Of a stretch of DNA of 43,721 nucleotides, positions 22,192 to 31,123 are shown piece after piece. Source of the DNA: an uncultured Collinsella sp. (GTDB lineage: Bacteria > Actinomycetota > Coriobacteriia > Coriobacteriales > Coriobacteriaceae); contig UQWQ01000007.1 in NCBI GenBank assembly GCA_900544755.1, forward strand, positions 1 to 43,721, read 5' to 3'. The notes under the pieces were generated by a model. That model was not told the origin of the DNA. It worked only from the letters and a program-made list of their open reading frames with translations, and searched no databases. Positions within the stretch are counted from its first letter, which is position 1; each line of letters starts with the position of its first letter. The translations under genes were made by a program, and so were the position numbers.

Positions 22192-23496
22192 ATGGCAGAG
22201 ATGGAGCTTGCGACCCTCATTTGTGGCGAAATCGCAGGCACTCTCCGGCAAGACGAGCATGGACTCTGCAGCTTTGTATACGCCCCAACCTATCGCGGAG
22301 CACCACTATCGCTTACAATGCCGCTTTCCAATCGCACGTATGGCCATAACATCGTCCGCCCGTTCCTATTTGGCCTTTTGCCCGACAGCCAAGAGCAGCG
22401 TCGCGCTATTGCCGCCGAGCATGACGTTGCATCCAACAACCCCGTCGCCCTCTTGTGCCATATCGGTCTTGACTGCGCAGGGGCCGTTCAGTTTTGTCGA
22501 ACCGATCAATTAGGCGCCGCCCGCGGCAGGGTCTCGGCATACCGCCCGCTTACCAATTCTCAAATCGCTCACAAGCTCAAAGCAATTCGCGATGACGAAA
22601 GAGAGACATGGATGGGCTCCAACGAAAGCTGGTCCCTGGGCGGCAACCAAGGCAAATTTGCACTAGCTTGGCATGATGGCCAATGGTGCGAATGTCTAGG
22701 GTCATCCCCCACTACCCATATCTTCAAAAATGGTGTCGTTGGGTTCAAACATCAGGCCTTAAACGAATTCGTCTGCATGAAAACGGCTCGGCGTGTTGGC
22801 ATTCCAACTGCCAACGTCTCCTATTGCACATTTGAAGACGAAGCCGCGCTCGTCGTTGAACGGTACGACAGAATTGTCAATAGCAGCGGAAATATCGAAA
22901 GGCTGCATCAGGAGGACTTTTGCCAGGCGCTCGGTGTATTGCCAAGCCAGAAATACACCGCCGACGGAGGACCAACCACACGAGACATCCAAGAACGACT
23001 GATTAACACAGTCCCCCACCACATGAATCTTGTGCTTTTTACCTATATGTTGTTCTATAACGCCATTATCGGAGCGCCTGACGCACACGCTAAAAACTAC
23101 TCGCTCATCCTAGGTAAAGGCACAAACGCAGCGCTCGCACCCATGTACGATGTCGCATCGGGCTTGGCGTACGAGCGTATGCGCCGCCGGGCGCGCCTTG
23201 CCATGAGCGTTGGCGGCGAAAATCGAGTGGGGCGCATCGGTCCAGGCGCTATCCGCCGATACCACGGTATGGGCGACCCCGCGCTGGAGGCGGCGCTCAC
23301 CGATGCCGGGCTATCCGAGAAGTTTTGCTTTGCGACCATGATGGACCTCGCCTACGAGGTGCCCATTTGCATGGAAGAGATCATGGACGAATACGCCGAC
23401 CTGCCCGGCATGGCGGACCTGCGCGAGCACATGCTCGGCCCCGTCCGCGAAAACTGCCAGCGCACCCTCGACCTCATCAAGGCGGATATGGGCTAG
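22192..23496 (+). CDS. hipA: HipA-like serine/threonine kinase toxin
   Basis: A 434-residue protein of the HipA family, close to the 440 of E. coli HipA. The N-terminal subdomain has FVYAPTYRGAPLSLTMPL; the Gly-rich loop SLGGNQGKFALAW near residue 142 retains the Ser that becomes autophosphorylated in E. coli; the catalytic segment is NAIIGAPDAHAKNYSL near 285, followed by PMYDVASGLAY with the metal-binding Asp. All key residues appear present. HipA phosphorylates glutamyl-tRNA synthetase in E. coli; the target here is not known. It has no spacing from hipB. Confidence 0.9.
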   Translation: MAEMELATLICGEIAGTLRQDEHGLCSFVYAPTYRGAPLSLTMPLSNRTYGHNIVRPFLFGLLPDSQEQRRAIAAEHDVASNNPVALLCHIGLDCAGAVQFCRTDQLGAARGRVSAYRPLTNSQIAHKLKAIRDDERETWMGSNESWSLGGNQGKFALAWHDGQWCECLGSSPTTHIFKNGVVGFKHQALNEFVCMKTARRVGIPTANVSYCTFEDEAALVVERYDRIVNSSGNIERLHQEDFCQALGVLPSQKYTADGGPTTRDIQERLINTVPHHMNLVLFTYMLFYNAIIGAPDAHAKNYSLILGKGTNAALAPMYDVASGLAYERMRRRARLAMSVGGENRVGRIGPGAIRRYHGMGDPALEAALTDAGLSEKFCFATMMDLAYEVPICMEEIMDEYADLPGMADLREHMLGPVRENCQRTLDLIKADMG

Positions 23497-23526
23497 GCGC
23501 CAATCAATCCACATTTCTTAAAAGAA

Positions 23527-23566
23527 GAGGGGGGCACCCGTCGCAAAAGTTCGGATGCCCCCTCTC
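23527..23566 (-). terminator. Terminator shared by pepD and hipA
   Basis: GAGGGGGGCA (23528-23537) pairs with TGCCCCCTC (23557-23565) with one bulged G. The minus strand continues TTCTTTTAAG, so it mainly serves pepD; convergent hipA transcripts may also stop here. Confidence 0.75.
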
Positions 23567-23621
23567 GTAATGTCATTTGCAATCCGCTAGCACGTGGCTC
23601 GAACTGCTGCTAGCGCGACCC

Positions 23622-25079
23622 TTACGCGGCAAGGCGCTTGAGGACGTCGATGAGCAGCTCGTAGAAGCGCTCGGCAGAAGCGAGCTCCATGCTCTCGTCC
23701 GGGGTGTGGACATCGGAGAGCGTCGGGCCCACGGCGATGGCGTCCAGGCCGTGCAGGGCCTCAGCAAACAGGCCGCACTCAAGGCCAGCGTGAATGGACT
23801 CGATGCGCAGCTCGGAGCCAAAGAGCTCGCGATAGCTCTCGACAAAAACGTCGCGGACCGGCGAATGCTCGGCATAGCTCCAGCCGGGATACTCGAACTC
23901 GAACTTGGCGTCGAAGCCCAAGACATCGGCCAGCGTCTGCAGGCGGTCCTTGAACTCGTTCTGCAGCGAGGTGATCGAGGAGCGCGGGGACAGCATGATC
24001 TTGACCTGGTCGTCGGAAGTGGCGACCACGCCGATGTTGGAGGAAACCTCGACGGAGCCGTCAGTGGCGACGTTGCGGCGAATCACGCCGTTAGGGGCAA
24101 GACGCAGGGCGCGGATGAGGGCAAGCGCGGACTTCTGATCCATGGCCTCGACCTCGGCGTCGTCGGCAATCTCGACGGTGCAGGTAAAGCCGGGGTCGAA
24201 GACCTCGAGCTCGGCAGTGACGTCGGCGATGATGTCCTTTGCGATCTGGGCCGCGGCCTCGGCGGCAGCGTGGTCGGCGTAAACCAGCTCGGCCTTGCAC
24301 TCACGGTTGATGGCGTTGTCCTTAGTGCCGCCGTTAAAGCTAACGATGGCGGGCTCGCCGGCGACCATCAGGCGGTCGATGATGCGGGCCATGATGAGGT
24401 TGCCGTTGCCGCGCTCCAGGTTGATATCGTTGCCGGAATGACCACCCAGTAGGCCGGAGATGTCGAGCGTGAGGGTGCTGCCGGTCTTGTGCTCGCGCAC
24501 GATGGGGCAGGTGTAGGTAACGACGACGCCACCGGCGCAGCTGACGGTGGCAACGCCCTCTTCCTCGGAGTCAAGGTTAATCATGGTGCGGGCGCTAATC
24601 TGGGACTTGTCGAGCGTCTCGGCGCCGACCAGGCCAGTCTCCTCGTCGGTGGTGAATACGCACTCGAGGGCGGGGTGAACGATCGAATCGTCATTGAGAA
24701 CAGTGAGCATCAGAGCGACGGCGATACCGTTGTCGGCGCCCAAGGTGGTGCCGTTAGCGGTGAGGACGCCGTCCTTGACGACCAGGTCGATACCGTCGGT
24801 CGTAAAGTCGTGCTCAACAGAGCCCAACTTGTCGCACACCATATCGATGTGGCCCTGCAGCATCACGGTCGGGGCATTCTCGGCACCGGCAGATGCGGGC
24901 TTGCGAATGATGACGTTGTAGACCTCGTCCTGATACACGTCGAGGCCGCGCTCCTTGGCAAACGCAACCAGGAAATCGCTGATGCCCTTCTCGTTGCCAG
25001 ACCCACGGGGGATCGCGCTGACCTCCTCAAAGAAATGGAACAGCTGGGCGGGCTCGTAGCCGGTGATCTTGTAATCCAT
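23622..25079 (-). CDS. pepD: Aminoacyl-histidine dipeptidase (beta-Ala-His dipeptidase), M20C
   Basis: A 485-residue metallopeptidase of the M20C family. Zinc-site motifs are visible: QGHIDMV near residue 78 (HxD), GTTLGADNGIAVA near 115, the catalytic TTDEETGLVGAE near 145 and GLLGGHSGNDI near 205. It hydrolyses dipeptides such as carnosine-type Xaa-His in the cytoplasm. The start at 25079 is fixed by AGGAGG seven bases upstream; the open frame runs 35 codons further without one. It stands alone. Confidence 0.93.
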   Translation of the reverse strand: MDYKITGYEPAQLFHFFEEVSAIPRGSGNEKGISDFLVAFAKERGLDVYQDEVYNVIIRKPASAGAENAPTVMLQGHIDMVCDKLGSVEHDFTTDGIDLVVKDGVLTANGTTLGADNGIAVALMLTVLNDDSIVHPALECVFTTDEETGLVGAETLDKSQISARTMINLDSEEEGVATVSCAGGVVVTYTCPIVREHKTGSTLTLDISGLLGGHSGNDINLERGNGNLIMARIIDRLMVAGEPAIVSFNGGTKDNAINRECKAELVYADHAAAEAAAQIAKDIIADVTAELEVFDPGFTCTVEIADDAEVEAMDQKSALALIRALRLAPNGVIRRNVATDGSVEVSSNIGVVATSDDQVKIMLSPRSSITSLQNEFKDRLQTLADVLGFDAKFEFEYPGWSYAEHSPVRDVFVESYRELFGSELRIESIHAGLECGLFAEALHGLDAIAVGPTLSDVHTPDESMELASAERFYELLIDVLKRLAA

Positions 25080-25351
25080 GGTGCCTCCTTGGCGCAACTG
25101 GTTAGACAGTAAGACATGCGACTTGTATATTCCCAGACTTTGCGTGCATAAACCAGTCGAAAACGCCGAGCGCCCTTGCATCATCGGCTAACGGCGGGGA
25201 AACGCCACTTTATTAAGATAAAGCAGGCTAGACGGGTCGTGCCGAAGGGGCGTTGGACCCTTCAACCAACCTCAGCGCTTGATCAACGTTTATGCATACG
25301 CCATTGGTATGTTTAATGAGATTTACTTTGAACGAAGGGGCCTTTTCAACA
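25080..25351. other. Intergenic region between pepD and the clpC terminator
   Basis: About 270 bases upstream of pepD and downstream of clpC. I see no coding sequence, tRNA or clear repeat; it should hold the pepD promoter, but I cannot assign one with confidence. Confidence 0.5.
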
Positions 25352-25379
25352 GAAAAAGGGCGCTCCTTTGGAACGCCCT
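25352..25379 (-). terminator. Terminator of clpC
   Basis: AGGGCGCTCC (25357-25366) and GGAACGCCCT (25370-25379) pair around TTT with one mismatch. On the minus strand TTTTTCTG follows. Confidence 0.85.
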
Positions 25380-25404
25380 CGTGGACACAAGGTTTTGTTA
25401 CGCC

Positions 25405-28047
25405 CTACAGCGCGCCAGAGCCGGCTTGCATCATACCGCCGGGGCCCGAGGTCACGCCGCCGCTCACGGGCGCGGCGTTGCCGGTGTGCGGTGCCGCCGG
25501 GGCGGTATCGCCACCGAGCGTGCCCGCCGGACGCGGTGCCGGGATCTCGCCCGTGCCATGGCTAAAGACAAACTTGCCATCGGCCACGTCGCACAGGACG
25601 GTATCGCCCTCGCCCCACTCGCCGGCCAGAAGCTCCTCGGACAGCGGGTCCTCGATGAGCTTTTGAATAGCACGGCGCAGCGGACGCGCACCGTTGGTGA
25701 GGTCGGTGCCCTCGGCCACGATCTTGTCATAGGCCGCATCGGTGAGCTTAATGTTCATGCCGTTGGCAATCAAACGCTGACGCAGGTCGTCCACCAGCAG
25801 GTGCGCGATCTTGGTCAGGTTCTCGCCCGAGAGCTTCTGGAACACCACGATGTCGTCGATACGGTTGAGCAGCTCGGGGCGGAACAGGCGCTTGAGCTCG
25901 CCCATCGCGCGGCCGCGGATCTCACTCGAGGTGAGGCCCTGCTCGCCGGTGGTGCCAAAGCCCACGCTCGCATCCTGCGCGATCTCGCGGGCGCCCACGT
26001 TGGATGTCATGATGATCACGGTGTTGCGGAAGTCGACCGTCTTGCCCTGGCTATCGGTCAGACGACCCTCCTCCAGCACCTGCAGCAGGATGTTGAAGAT
26101 ATCGGGGTGCGCCTTCTCGATCTCGTCGAACAGCACGACCGAGTACGGGTGGCGACGAACGGCCTTAGTGAGCTGGCCGCCCTCGTCGTGACCAACGTAA
26201 CCCGGAGGGCTACCGATGAGCTTGGATACCTCGAACTCGCTACCGAACTCGGACATGTCGAAGCTGATGAGCGCGTCCTTGCTGCCAAAGAGGTACTCGG
26301 CGAGCGTCTTGGCGAGCTCGGTCTTGCCTGTGCCGGTGGGACCCAGGAAGATAAAGCTACCGCCGGGGCGACGCGGGTCCTTGAGCGGCGAGCGGCTGCG
26401 GCGCACGGCCTTGGCAACGGCCTCGACAGCCTCATCCTGACCGATGATGCGCGTCTTGAGCACGCTTTCTGCCTGCAGCAGGCGACGGCTCTCGCTCTCG
26501 GTAAGCGAGGACACCGGCACGCCCGAAGTCACGGACACGATATCGGCGATCTGACTCACATCGATGGTGAGCGGGCTGGCGTCGAGCTCGGCGGTCCAGG
26601 CAGCCTTGGCCTCGGCGAGTTCGATCTCGGCAGCCTTCTGCTGCTCGGTGATCTCGGCGGCCTTGTTCATGTCGTCGCTCTCGGTGGCCTCCTGCGCGGC
26701 GGCCTTGAGCTCCTCTATGCGATGCTCGGCCTCGCGCACCGGCTCAGGTGCGCGATTCGCGGCGATGCGAGCGCGGGCACCGGCCTCGTCAATGAGGTCG
26801 ATGGCCTTATCGGGCAGGAAGCGATCCTGGATATAGCGGTTGGAAAGGTTCGCGGCAGCCTCGATAGCACCCTGCGTATAGCGCACATGGTGGTGCTCCT
26901 CGTAGCGCGGCTTGAGCGCGGTCAGGATCTTGACCGTGTCCTCGACACTCGGCTCCTCGACATCGATGGTCTGGAAGCGACGCTCGAAGGCCGGGTCCTT
27001 GGTGAGGTACTTGCGGAACTCCTCGGCCGTGGTGGCGCCGATAATCTGGAAAGCACCACGCGCGAGCACGGGCTTGAGCATGGAGCTCGCGTCGATGGAG
27101 CCCTCGGCAGAACCGGCACCGATGATGGTGTGCATCTCGTCGATAAACAGGATGACGTCGTCGGCTTCGGTGGCCTCCTGGATCACGTTCTTGAGGCGCT
27201 CCTCAAACTCGCCGCGATACTTGGCACCCGCCACGAGGCCCGGCAGGTCGAGCGTCCAGATGTTCTGGTTCATGAGGTTCTCGGGCACGTTGCCGGCTGC
27301 AATCTGCTGAGCCAGGCCCTCGACGATGGCCGTCTTGCCCACGCCGGGGTCGCCCAGAATGAGCGGGTTGTTCTTGGTGCGGCGCGAAAGGATCTCCATC
27401 ATGCGCTGGACTTCCTTTTCGCGACCGATCACGGGGTCGAGCTCACCGTCGCGCGCTTTCTGCGTAAGGTTGGTGGCGAACTGCTTAAGCGTATCGGTGC
27501 CACTCCCCTTTTGCTGAGAGGCATCCGAGCCGCTAAAGAACGGCAGGCCCGCACCGGGACGCCCGGCACCGGCGCCGGCAAGCGGACGCTTCTTGTCCTG
27601 GTCCTTGGCGGTGAGTTTGTCGATAGCCTTTTTGATGGAGGCGGACGACACACCCAGGCGCATGAGGATGTCCATGGCCATGCCGTTGCCCTCTTCGACG
27701 ATGCCGATGAGCAGGTGCTCGGTCGACACATACGTCTGGTTGTTCTCGCGTGCCACGCGGAAGGAACGCTCCATCACGCTAATGACAAGCGGCGTAAAGG
27801 CGAGCTTGGCCGCCTCGGTCTCCTCACTGGGCTCGGGAACCGTGGTCTGGACCTCTTTGAGAGTATCCATGATGTCATCGTAGGAGATGTCGAGCGAACG
27901 CAGTGCCTCGGCGGCAATGCCCTCGTCCTCCTTGGCAAGCGCGAGCAGCAGGTGCTCGGTGCCCACCTTATTTGAGTGTAGATCGAGCGCCTCTTGCTTG
28001 GCCATGGACATGACCTTGCGCGCGCGATCGGTAAAACGGTCTAACAT
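25405..28047 (-). CDS. clpC: ATP-dependent Clp protease ATPase ClpC
   Basis: An 880-residue Hsp100 ATPase. The N-domain (about 1-140) has two Clp repeats (FTDRARKVMSMAKQEA; KLAFTPLVISVMERSF). The first AAA module has GDPGVGKTAIVEGLA and ILFIDEMH; a coiled middle region (HRIEELKAAAQEATESDDM) follows; the second AAA module has GPTGTGKTELAKTLA and VVLFDEIEKAHPD. A Gly/Pro-rich tail ends the protein. ClpC unfolds proteins for ClpP. ctsR and mcsAB, which precede clpC in Bacillus, are absent; no obvious CtsR operator was seen upstream. Confidence 0.96.
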   Translation of the reverse strand: MLDRFTDRARKVMSMAKQEALDLHSNKVGTEHLLLALAKEDEGIAAEALRSLDISYDDIMDTLKEVQTTVPEPSEETEAAKLAFTPLVISVMERSFRVARENNQTYVSTEHLLIGIVEEGNGMAMDILMRLGVSSASIKKAIDKLTAKDQDKKRPLAGAGAGRPGAGLPFFSGSDASQQKGSGTDTLKQFATNLTQKARDGELDPVIGREKEVQRMMEILSRRTKNNPLILGDPGVGKTAIVEGLAQQIAAGNVPENLMNQNIWTLDLPGLVAGAKYRGEFEERLKNVIQEATEADDVILFIDEMHTIIGAGSAEGSIDASSMLKPVLARGAFQIIGATTAEEFRKYLTKDPAFERRFQTIDVEEPSVEDTVKILTALKPRYEEHHHVRYTQGAIEAAANLSNRYIQDRFLPDKAIDLIDEAGARARIAANRAPEPVREAEHRIEELKAAAQEATESDDMNKAAEITEQQKAAEIELAEAKAAWTAELDASPLTIDVSQIADIVSVTSGVPVSSLTESESRRLLQAESVLKTRIIGQDEAVEAVAKAVRRSRSPLKDPRRPGGSFIFLGPTGTGKTELAKTLAEYLFGSKDALISFDMSEFGSEFEVSKLIGSPPGYVGHDEGGQLTKAVRRHPYSVVLFDEIEKAHPDIFNILLQVLEEGRLTDSQGKTVDFRNTVIIMTSNVGAREIAQDASVGFGTTGEQGLTSSEIRGRAMGELKRLFRPELLNRIDDIVVFQKLSGENLTKIAHLLVDDLRQRLIANGMNIKLTDAAYDKIVAEGTDLTNGARPLRRAIQKLIEDPLSEELLAGEWGEGDTVLCDVADGKFVFSHGTGEIPAPRPAGTLGGDTAPAAPHTGNAAPVSGGVTSGPGGMMQAGSGAL

Positions 28048-28233
28048 GCTAGTTCCTCTTAGACGAGCTAGTTTTTCAAACGCAAAGCGCCGCCCCGCGG
28101 CAGCGCTTTGGTCTCTTTACCCATATGGAGTATATGTTAACCGTTGGGGCCTTTCCCACCCGTAGCCGCGTGACAACGTCTACAAAAAAGGAATCGCTTC
28201 GGTCCGCTTGGCGGTTTGGTTTTGCGCTGCTGT

Positions 28234-28827
28234 CTAGCAGGCGGGCTCGGCGTCCATGCTCTCGGCAACGTCATTGACGGCATCGGCAACGGAAGCGCCA
28301 GGCATGCGCACGAGCTCCATATGCTGCTCTTCAAAGACGGTTCCCATGGGGAAGGCGCGGCGGAAGACAAAGCGAGCAACCGGACCAGCCACTAGCAGGT
28401 TCCAAGGCAGGGCCATGATAAAGTTGCGCGGAATGTTGACGAGCCACATCATCGGCAGCGTCTGCAAATTGGCAAGCGGGCCGCCGGGCATATGGAACAG
28501 GCCTTCGCACGCGCCGTAGAGCGACATGATGATGACCATGGGAACGACCATGCAGGAGCTGACGGCGAGCGTCATGGCAAGCGGCGAGCTCTTGCCCGGC
28601 GTGACCAGGAATTTAAAAGCGAAACCCTTGGCAAGGGGGCTGGCAACAAACCAGTCGCAGCACATGGCAAAAATGTAGGCAACGGGGAAGCCGAGCCACG
28701 CGGCGGCAACAACCTCGCCGTTGATGGCCCCATGCTGCAGGGCAACGTTGTAGATGCTCATCCAGAGCACCATGCAAAAGCACATGATAAAGGTGAACAG
28801 CAGGCTCTCTCGTTTGTTGATAGGCAT
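28234..28827 (-). CDS. DUF2798 membrane protein
   Basis: A 197-residue protein of two related halves, each with two membrane helices. The first opens NKRESLLFTFIMCFCMVLWMSIYNVALQHG, the typical DUF2798 repeat, and the second contains AMTLAVSSCMVVPMVIIMSLYG. The C-terminal 45 residues are soluble and acidic. Function unknown. The start at 28827 (MPINKRE) is chosen because the family begins near NKRE; GAGAGGA lies about 11 bases upstream. A terminator-like hairpin lies just upstream of the gene. Confidence 0.75.
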   Translation of the reverse strand: MPINKRESLLFTFIMCFCMVLWMSIYNVALQHGAINGEVVAAAWLGFPVAYIFAMCCDWFVASPLAKGFAFKFLVTPGKSSPLAMTLAVSSCMVVPMVIIMSLYGACEGLFHMPGGPLANLQTLPMMWLVNIPRNFIMALPWNLLVAGPVARFVFRRAFPMGTVFEEQHMELVRMPGASVADAVNDVAESMDAEPAC

Positions 28828-28871
28828 AAAGGGCAGATTCCTCTCTGTGTTGTGCCGCGGCACCACGCAAC

Positions 28872-28921
28872 AAAAACGGGCGGGCAAGATGGAGCTGTTG
28901 GAACTTCATCTCGCCCGCCCG
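28872..28921 (-). terminator. Strong terminator just upstream of the DUF2798 gene
   Basis: CGGGCGGGCAAGATG (28877-28891) pairs with CATCTCGCCCGCCCG (28907-28921), with one mismatch; on the minus strand TTTTTG follows. It lies only about 45 bases before the gene start on the same strand. It may end upstream transcription or act as an attenuator in the leader. Confidence 0.8.
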
Positions 28922-29036
28922 TGGTACGTGCGTCTGCGACTACTTATGTGGTGAAACCAGCCTAGCACGAAAAGCGCACGCTTCGTAAGCGTTGAGTTTA
29001 TGGAGATGCAGGGCACCAATAATCCCCGACCCCATA

Positions 29037-29103
29037 AGTTGCGGTGGAATACGGACTGTTTTGGCCCTTTAAGCAGCAATTCAGTCCCTATTTCACCGCA
29101 ACT
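29037..29103. repeat. AGTTGCGGTG inverted repeat beyond the exporter gene
   Basis: Arms of 22 bases at 29037-29058 and 29082-29103 (AGTTGCGGTGGAATACGGAC, CAGTCCCTATTTCACCGCAA and adjoining bases) pair at 20 of 22 positions around a 23-base spacer. A second small hairpin, TTGGTGCAA with TTGCACCAA, adjoins at 29107-29138. The rest of the gap 28922-29139 contains only ACGCTT/AAGCGT (28978-28992) and nothing coding. Confidence 0.75.
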
Positions 29104-29139
29104 CATTTGGTGCAAAGTAGCCTGTCTCCCTTGCACCAA

Positions 29140-30708
29140 TTAACTGGTGTGGCGCCAGCGAGGGTCGGTGAGAGTTCTCGCCACACCCAGGCCAACGGGC
29201 AAAAACGCCACGATGAGCACTGCACGCACAAACCAGCCGAGCATATTGACCGTGTCGAAGGTGCACATGTAATACATCGAGCGATACAGATACAAGCCCG
29301 GCACCATAATGACAATCGATGGCACCGTGAGGGCGATACGTGGATAGGTGAGCTTGATTTCGGCTAAGCTCGCGAGCAGCCCCGATACCAGCGCGCCGAT
29401 AAACGCCGCCGCCTCGGGAGGCATTCCCGCGCTGAGGCCCAGGAAGGGAAGCATCGTCGGCGCATCGACGAGCGTAAGACGCAAGGTATTGGACACGGCG
29501 CCGATCAGCCCTGCCGCCGCTGCCATCTTTACCGGGCTGTTGAACATGACCGAGAAGCCAAACACGCCGACAAAGCTCATCACCACGCGCAAGAGCGTAA
29601 GAGCAAGCGGCGAGAGGCCAAGCGGGGCAAAGTCGTCCGGCGCCAGGCCCACACACTCGGCAACCATCCAACCTACGAGCGTCGCCATCACAATAATCGA
29701 CACAGCATACGAAAGACGTTCAATGCCGCTTCGCATATCGAGCTTAGCGATGTCGAGGCCTGCCGTAATGAGGGGAAAGCCGGGAATCACAAAGAGCATG
29801 GCGCCGATATAGCCTTCTTGGTGCGACATTGCCCCCGGTACGACCTGGCCAAGGCCGAGCAATGCCAGCAGATACGAAACGCAAGCGAGCGCAACGCCCG
29901 TCGTCAGCGCGCTAAACTGGCCAAGACCCTGCTTGAGAATATGGGAGCGAGCAAAGTTGCCGACACCAGCGCCTACGAATGCGCAGGCCATCTCGATAGG
30001 GCCGCCGCCGAGCAAAAAGACGAAAGCGCCGCAAGCACAGGCTGCCGCAAGGCCCTGTTGCCAGGAAGAGTAATCGGGCTTTGAGCTCTCAACGGTCCTG
30101 AGCATCTCGTGGTACTCGTGCACGGTAAACCGGCGCCCGTAAATCTCAATTTCCTTTAAGAAGCTCTCCATCATCCAAATGCGATGAGTATTGACCCCCG
30201 TTGTGGGTAGGCTGACGACCTCGTTAAAGCAGTGGCCATCTTCGATGCAGGTGCACTCAAACGATAGGAGACTCAGGTCGACGTGAATCGTGACGCCGAG
30301 TACGGCAGCAACACGATTCATGGTATCGCGCACACGCCAGGCACCTGTTCCGCTTGCCAGCATAAGCATGCCGGTGCGGCAGATGATGGACGACTTATCG
30401 GTGAGCGGCGCATCGACGGCAAGTTCATCGCCTGCCGTCACGATCTGGCGCCAGTCAGTTTTCATATGGAGCGCGCCGGCACGAACGCCGTGGTGCAGGG
30501 GGACTCTTGAGAGCAACGAATCATGGCGCGAAGGCTGTGGGGGTTCCGCTGATTCGCCCTCGTCCTCGTCGGGCTCTTCATCAACAAGGTCGAAAGCATC
30601 GAGCGACGCCGGCTCGCGACGGTCGATCAATTCCTCGTCCTCATCATCAAAGTAGTTGAACTGATCGAGCATGTCCTCTTCGATTGCACGCTCGCTCGCG
30701 TCGTCCAT
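29140..30708 (-). CDS. Threonine/serine exporter family protein (ThrE-like)
   Basis: A 522-residue membrane protein. About 80 residues at the N-terminus are strongly acidic (EEDMLDQFNYFDDEDEELID; DEEPDEDEGE) and soluble. Then comes the ThrE N-terminal domain (ICRTGMLMLASGTGAWRVRD at about residue 110) and about ten membrane helices in two groups, with GAMLFVIPGFPLITAGLDI near 315 and a second ThrE_2-type bundle at the end. Both halves that are often separate genes are fused here, as in Corynebacterium ThrE. It probably exports threonine or serine. The start at 30708 has AAGGGAG upstream. Confidence 0.83.
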   Translation of the reverse strand: MDDASERAIEEDMLDQFNYFDDEDEELIDRREPASLDAFDLVDEEPDEDEGESAEPPQPSRHDSLLSRVPLHHGVRAGALHMKTDWRQIVTAGDELAVDAPLTDKSSIICRTGMLMLASGTGAWRVRDTMNRVAAVLGVTIHVDLSLLSFECTCIEDGHCFNEVVSLPTTGVNTHRIWMMESFLKEIEIYGRRFTVHEYHEMLRTVESSKPDYSSWQQGLAAACACGAFVFLLGGGPIEMACAFVGAGVGNFARSHILKQGLGQFSALTTGVALACVSYLLALLGLGQVVPGAMSHQEGYIGAMLFVIPGFPLITAGLDIAKLDMRSGIERLSYAVSIIVMATLVGWMVAECVGLAPDDFAPLGLSPLALTLLRVVMSFVGVFGFSVMFNSPVKMAAAAGLIGAVSNTLRLTLVDAPTMLPFLGLSAGMPPEAAAFIGALVSGLLASLAEIKLTYPRIALTVPSIVIMVPGLYLYRSMYYMCTFDTVNMLGWFVRAVLIVAFLPVGLGVARTLTDPRWRHTS

Positions 30709-31010
30709 ATAGACGCTCCCTTCCTGCCGACTAACTCCCATCCTAGGCAGCGACGGCTAAAGGAAACATAAAAGAGACGGCTGTCATGCGAGCCACGTGC
30801 GCAATATCCGTTGGATAGTCGTTTAAGAACGTCCCCAATGACTACATCGATGTTTTGGCAACGCCAGCGAGCGGGTCGCATTTGAGACAAGGTGACGTGA
30901 AACGAAAGGGCGCTGACCTTCTGGTCGCGCCCTTGTAAGTGCCAACCAGGGCAACACCGCAGATAGAGGACGGACAGCGAGCGACGTCCAGAGCGAACAA
31001 GTTGGCATGA
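30709..31010. other. Intergenic region upstream of the exporter with a hairpin
   Basis: About 300 bases without a gene. At 30906-30934 AAGGGCGC pairs with GCGCCCTT around GACC-TTCT-GGTC, giving a long hairpin whose apex recurs in the lysS terminator at 31011-31051. Nothing else is recognisable; it should also contain the exporter promoter. Confidence 0.5.
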
Positions 31011-31051
31011 AAAAGGCAAGGCATAGACCTTCTGGTCATGCCTTGCCTTTT
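31011..31051 (-). terminator. Terminator of lysS
   Basis: AAAAGGCAAGGCAT (31011-31024) and ATGCCTTGCCTTTT (31038-31051) are perfect 14-base arms with GACC-TTCT-GGTC at the apex; on the minus strand the stem ends in TTTTTC. Confidence 0.88.
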
Positions 31052-31093
31052 GAATGACAAATTGTCGCTCTGGGCGGCGCGCAGCGTCGAGCC

Positions 31094-31120
31094 GTTACGC
31101 GGTTCGTAGAACCGCGTAAC
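31094..31120. repeat. GTTACGCGGTT palindrome, copy 1
   Basis: GTTACGCGGTT (31094-31104) and AACCGCGTAAC (31110-31120), a perfect 11-base inverted repeat with a 5-base loop, three bases beyond the lysS stop. Copy 2 lies at 35610-35637, directly beyond dtd. Confidence 0.83.
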
Positions 31121-31123
31121 CCC

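Noticed and set aside
25279..27975. Very long open reading frame (898 codons) opposite clpC
   Set aside because: It is the mirror of the clpC codons in a GC-rich gene. The translation is a Leu/Gly/Val/Asp-rich repeat-like string without family features, and clpC on the other strand is unambiguous.
28048..28233. Possible CtsR operator or stress leader around clpC
   Set aside because: No tandem heptanucleotide of the CtsR type was visible on either side of clpC, and the gap to the DUF2798 gene shows only a weak T-run without a clear stem.
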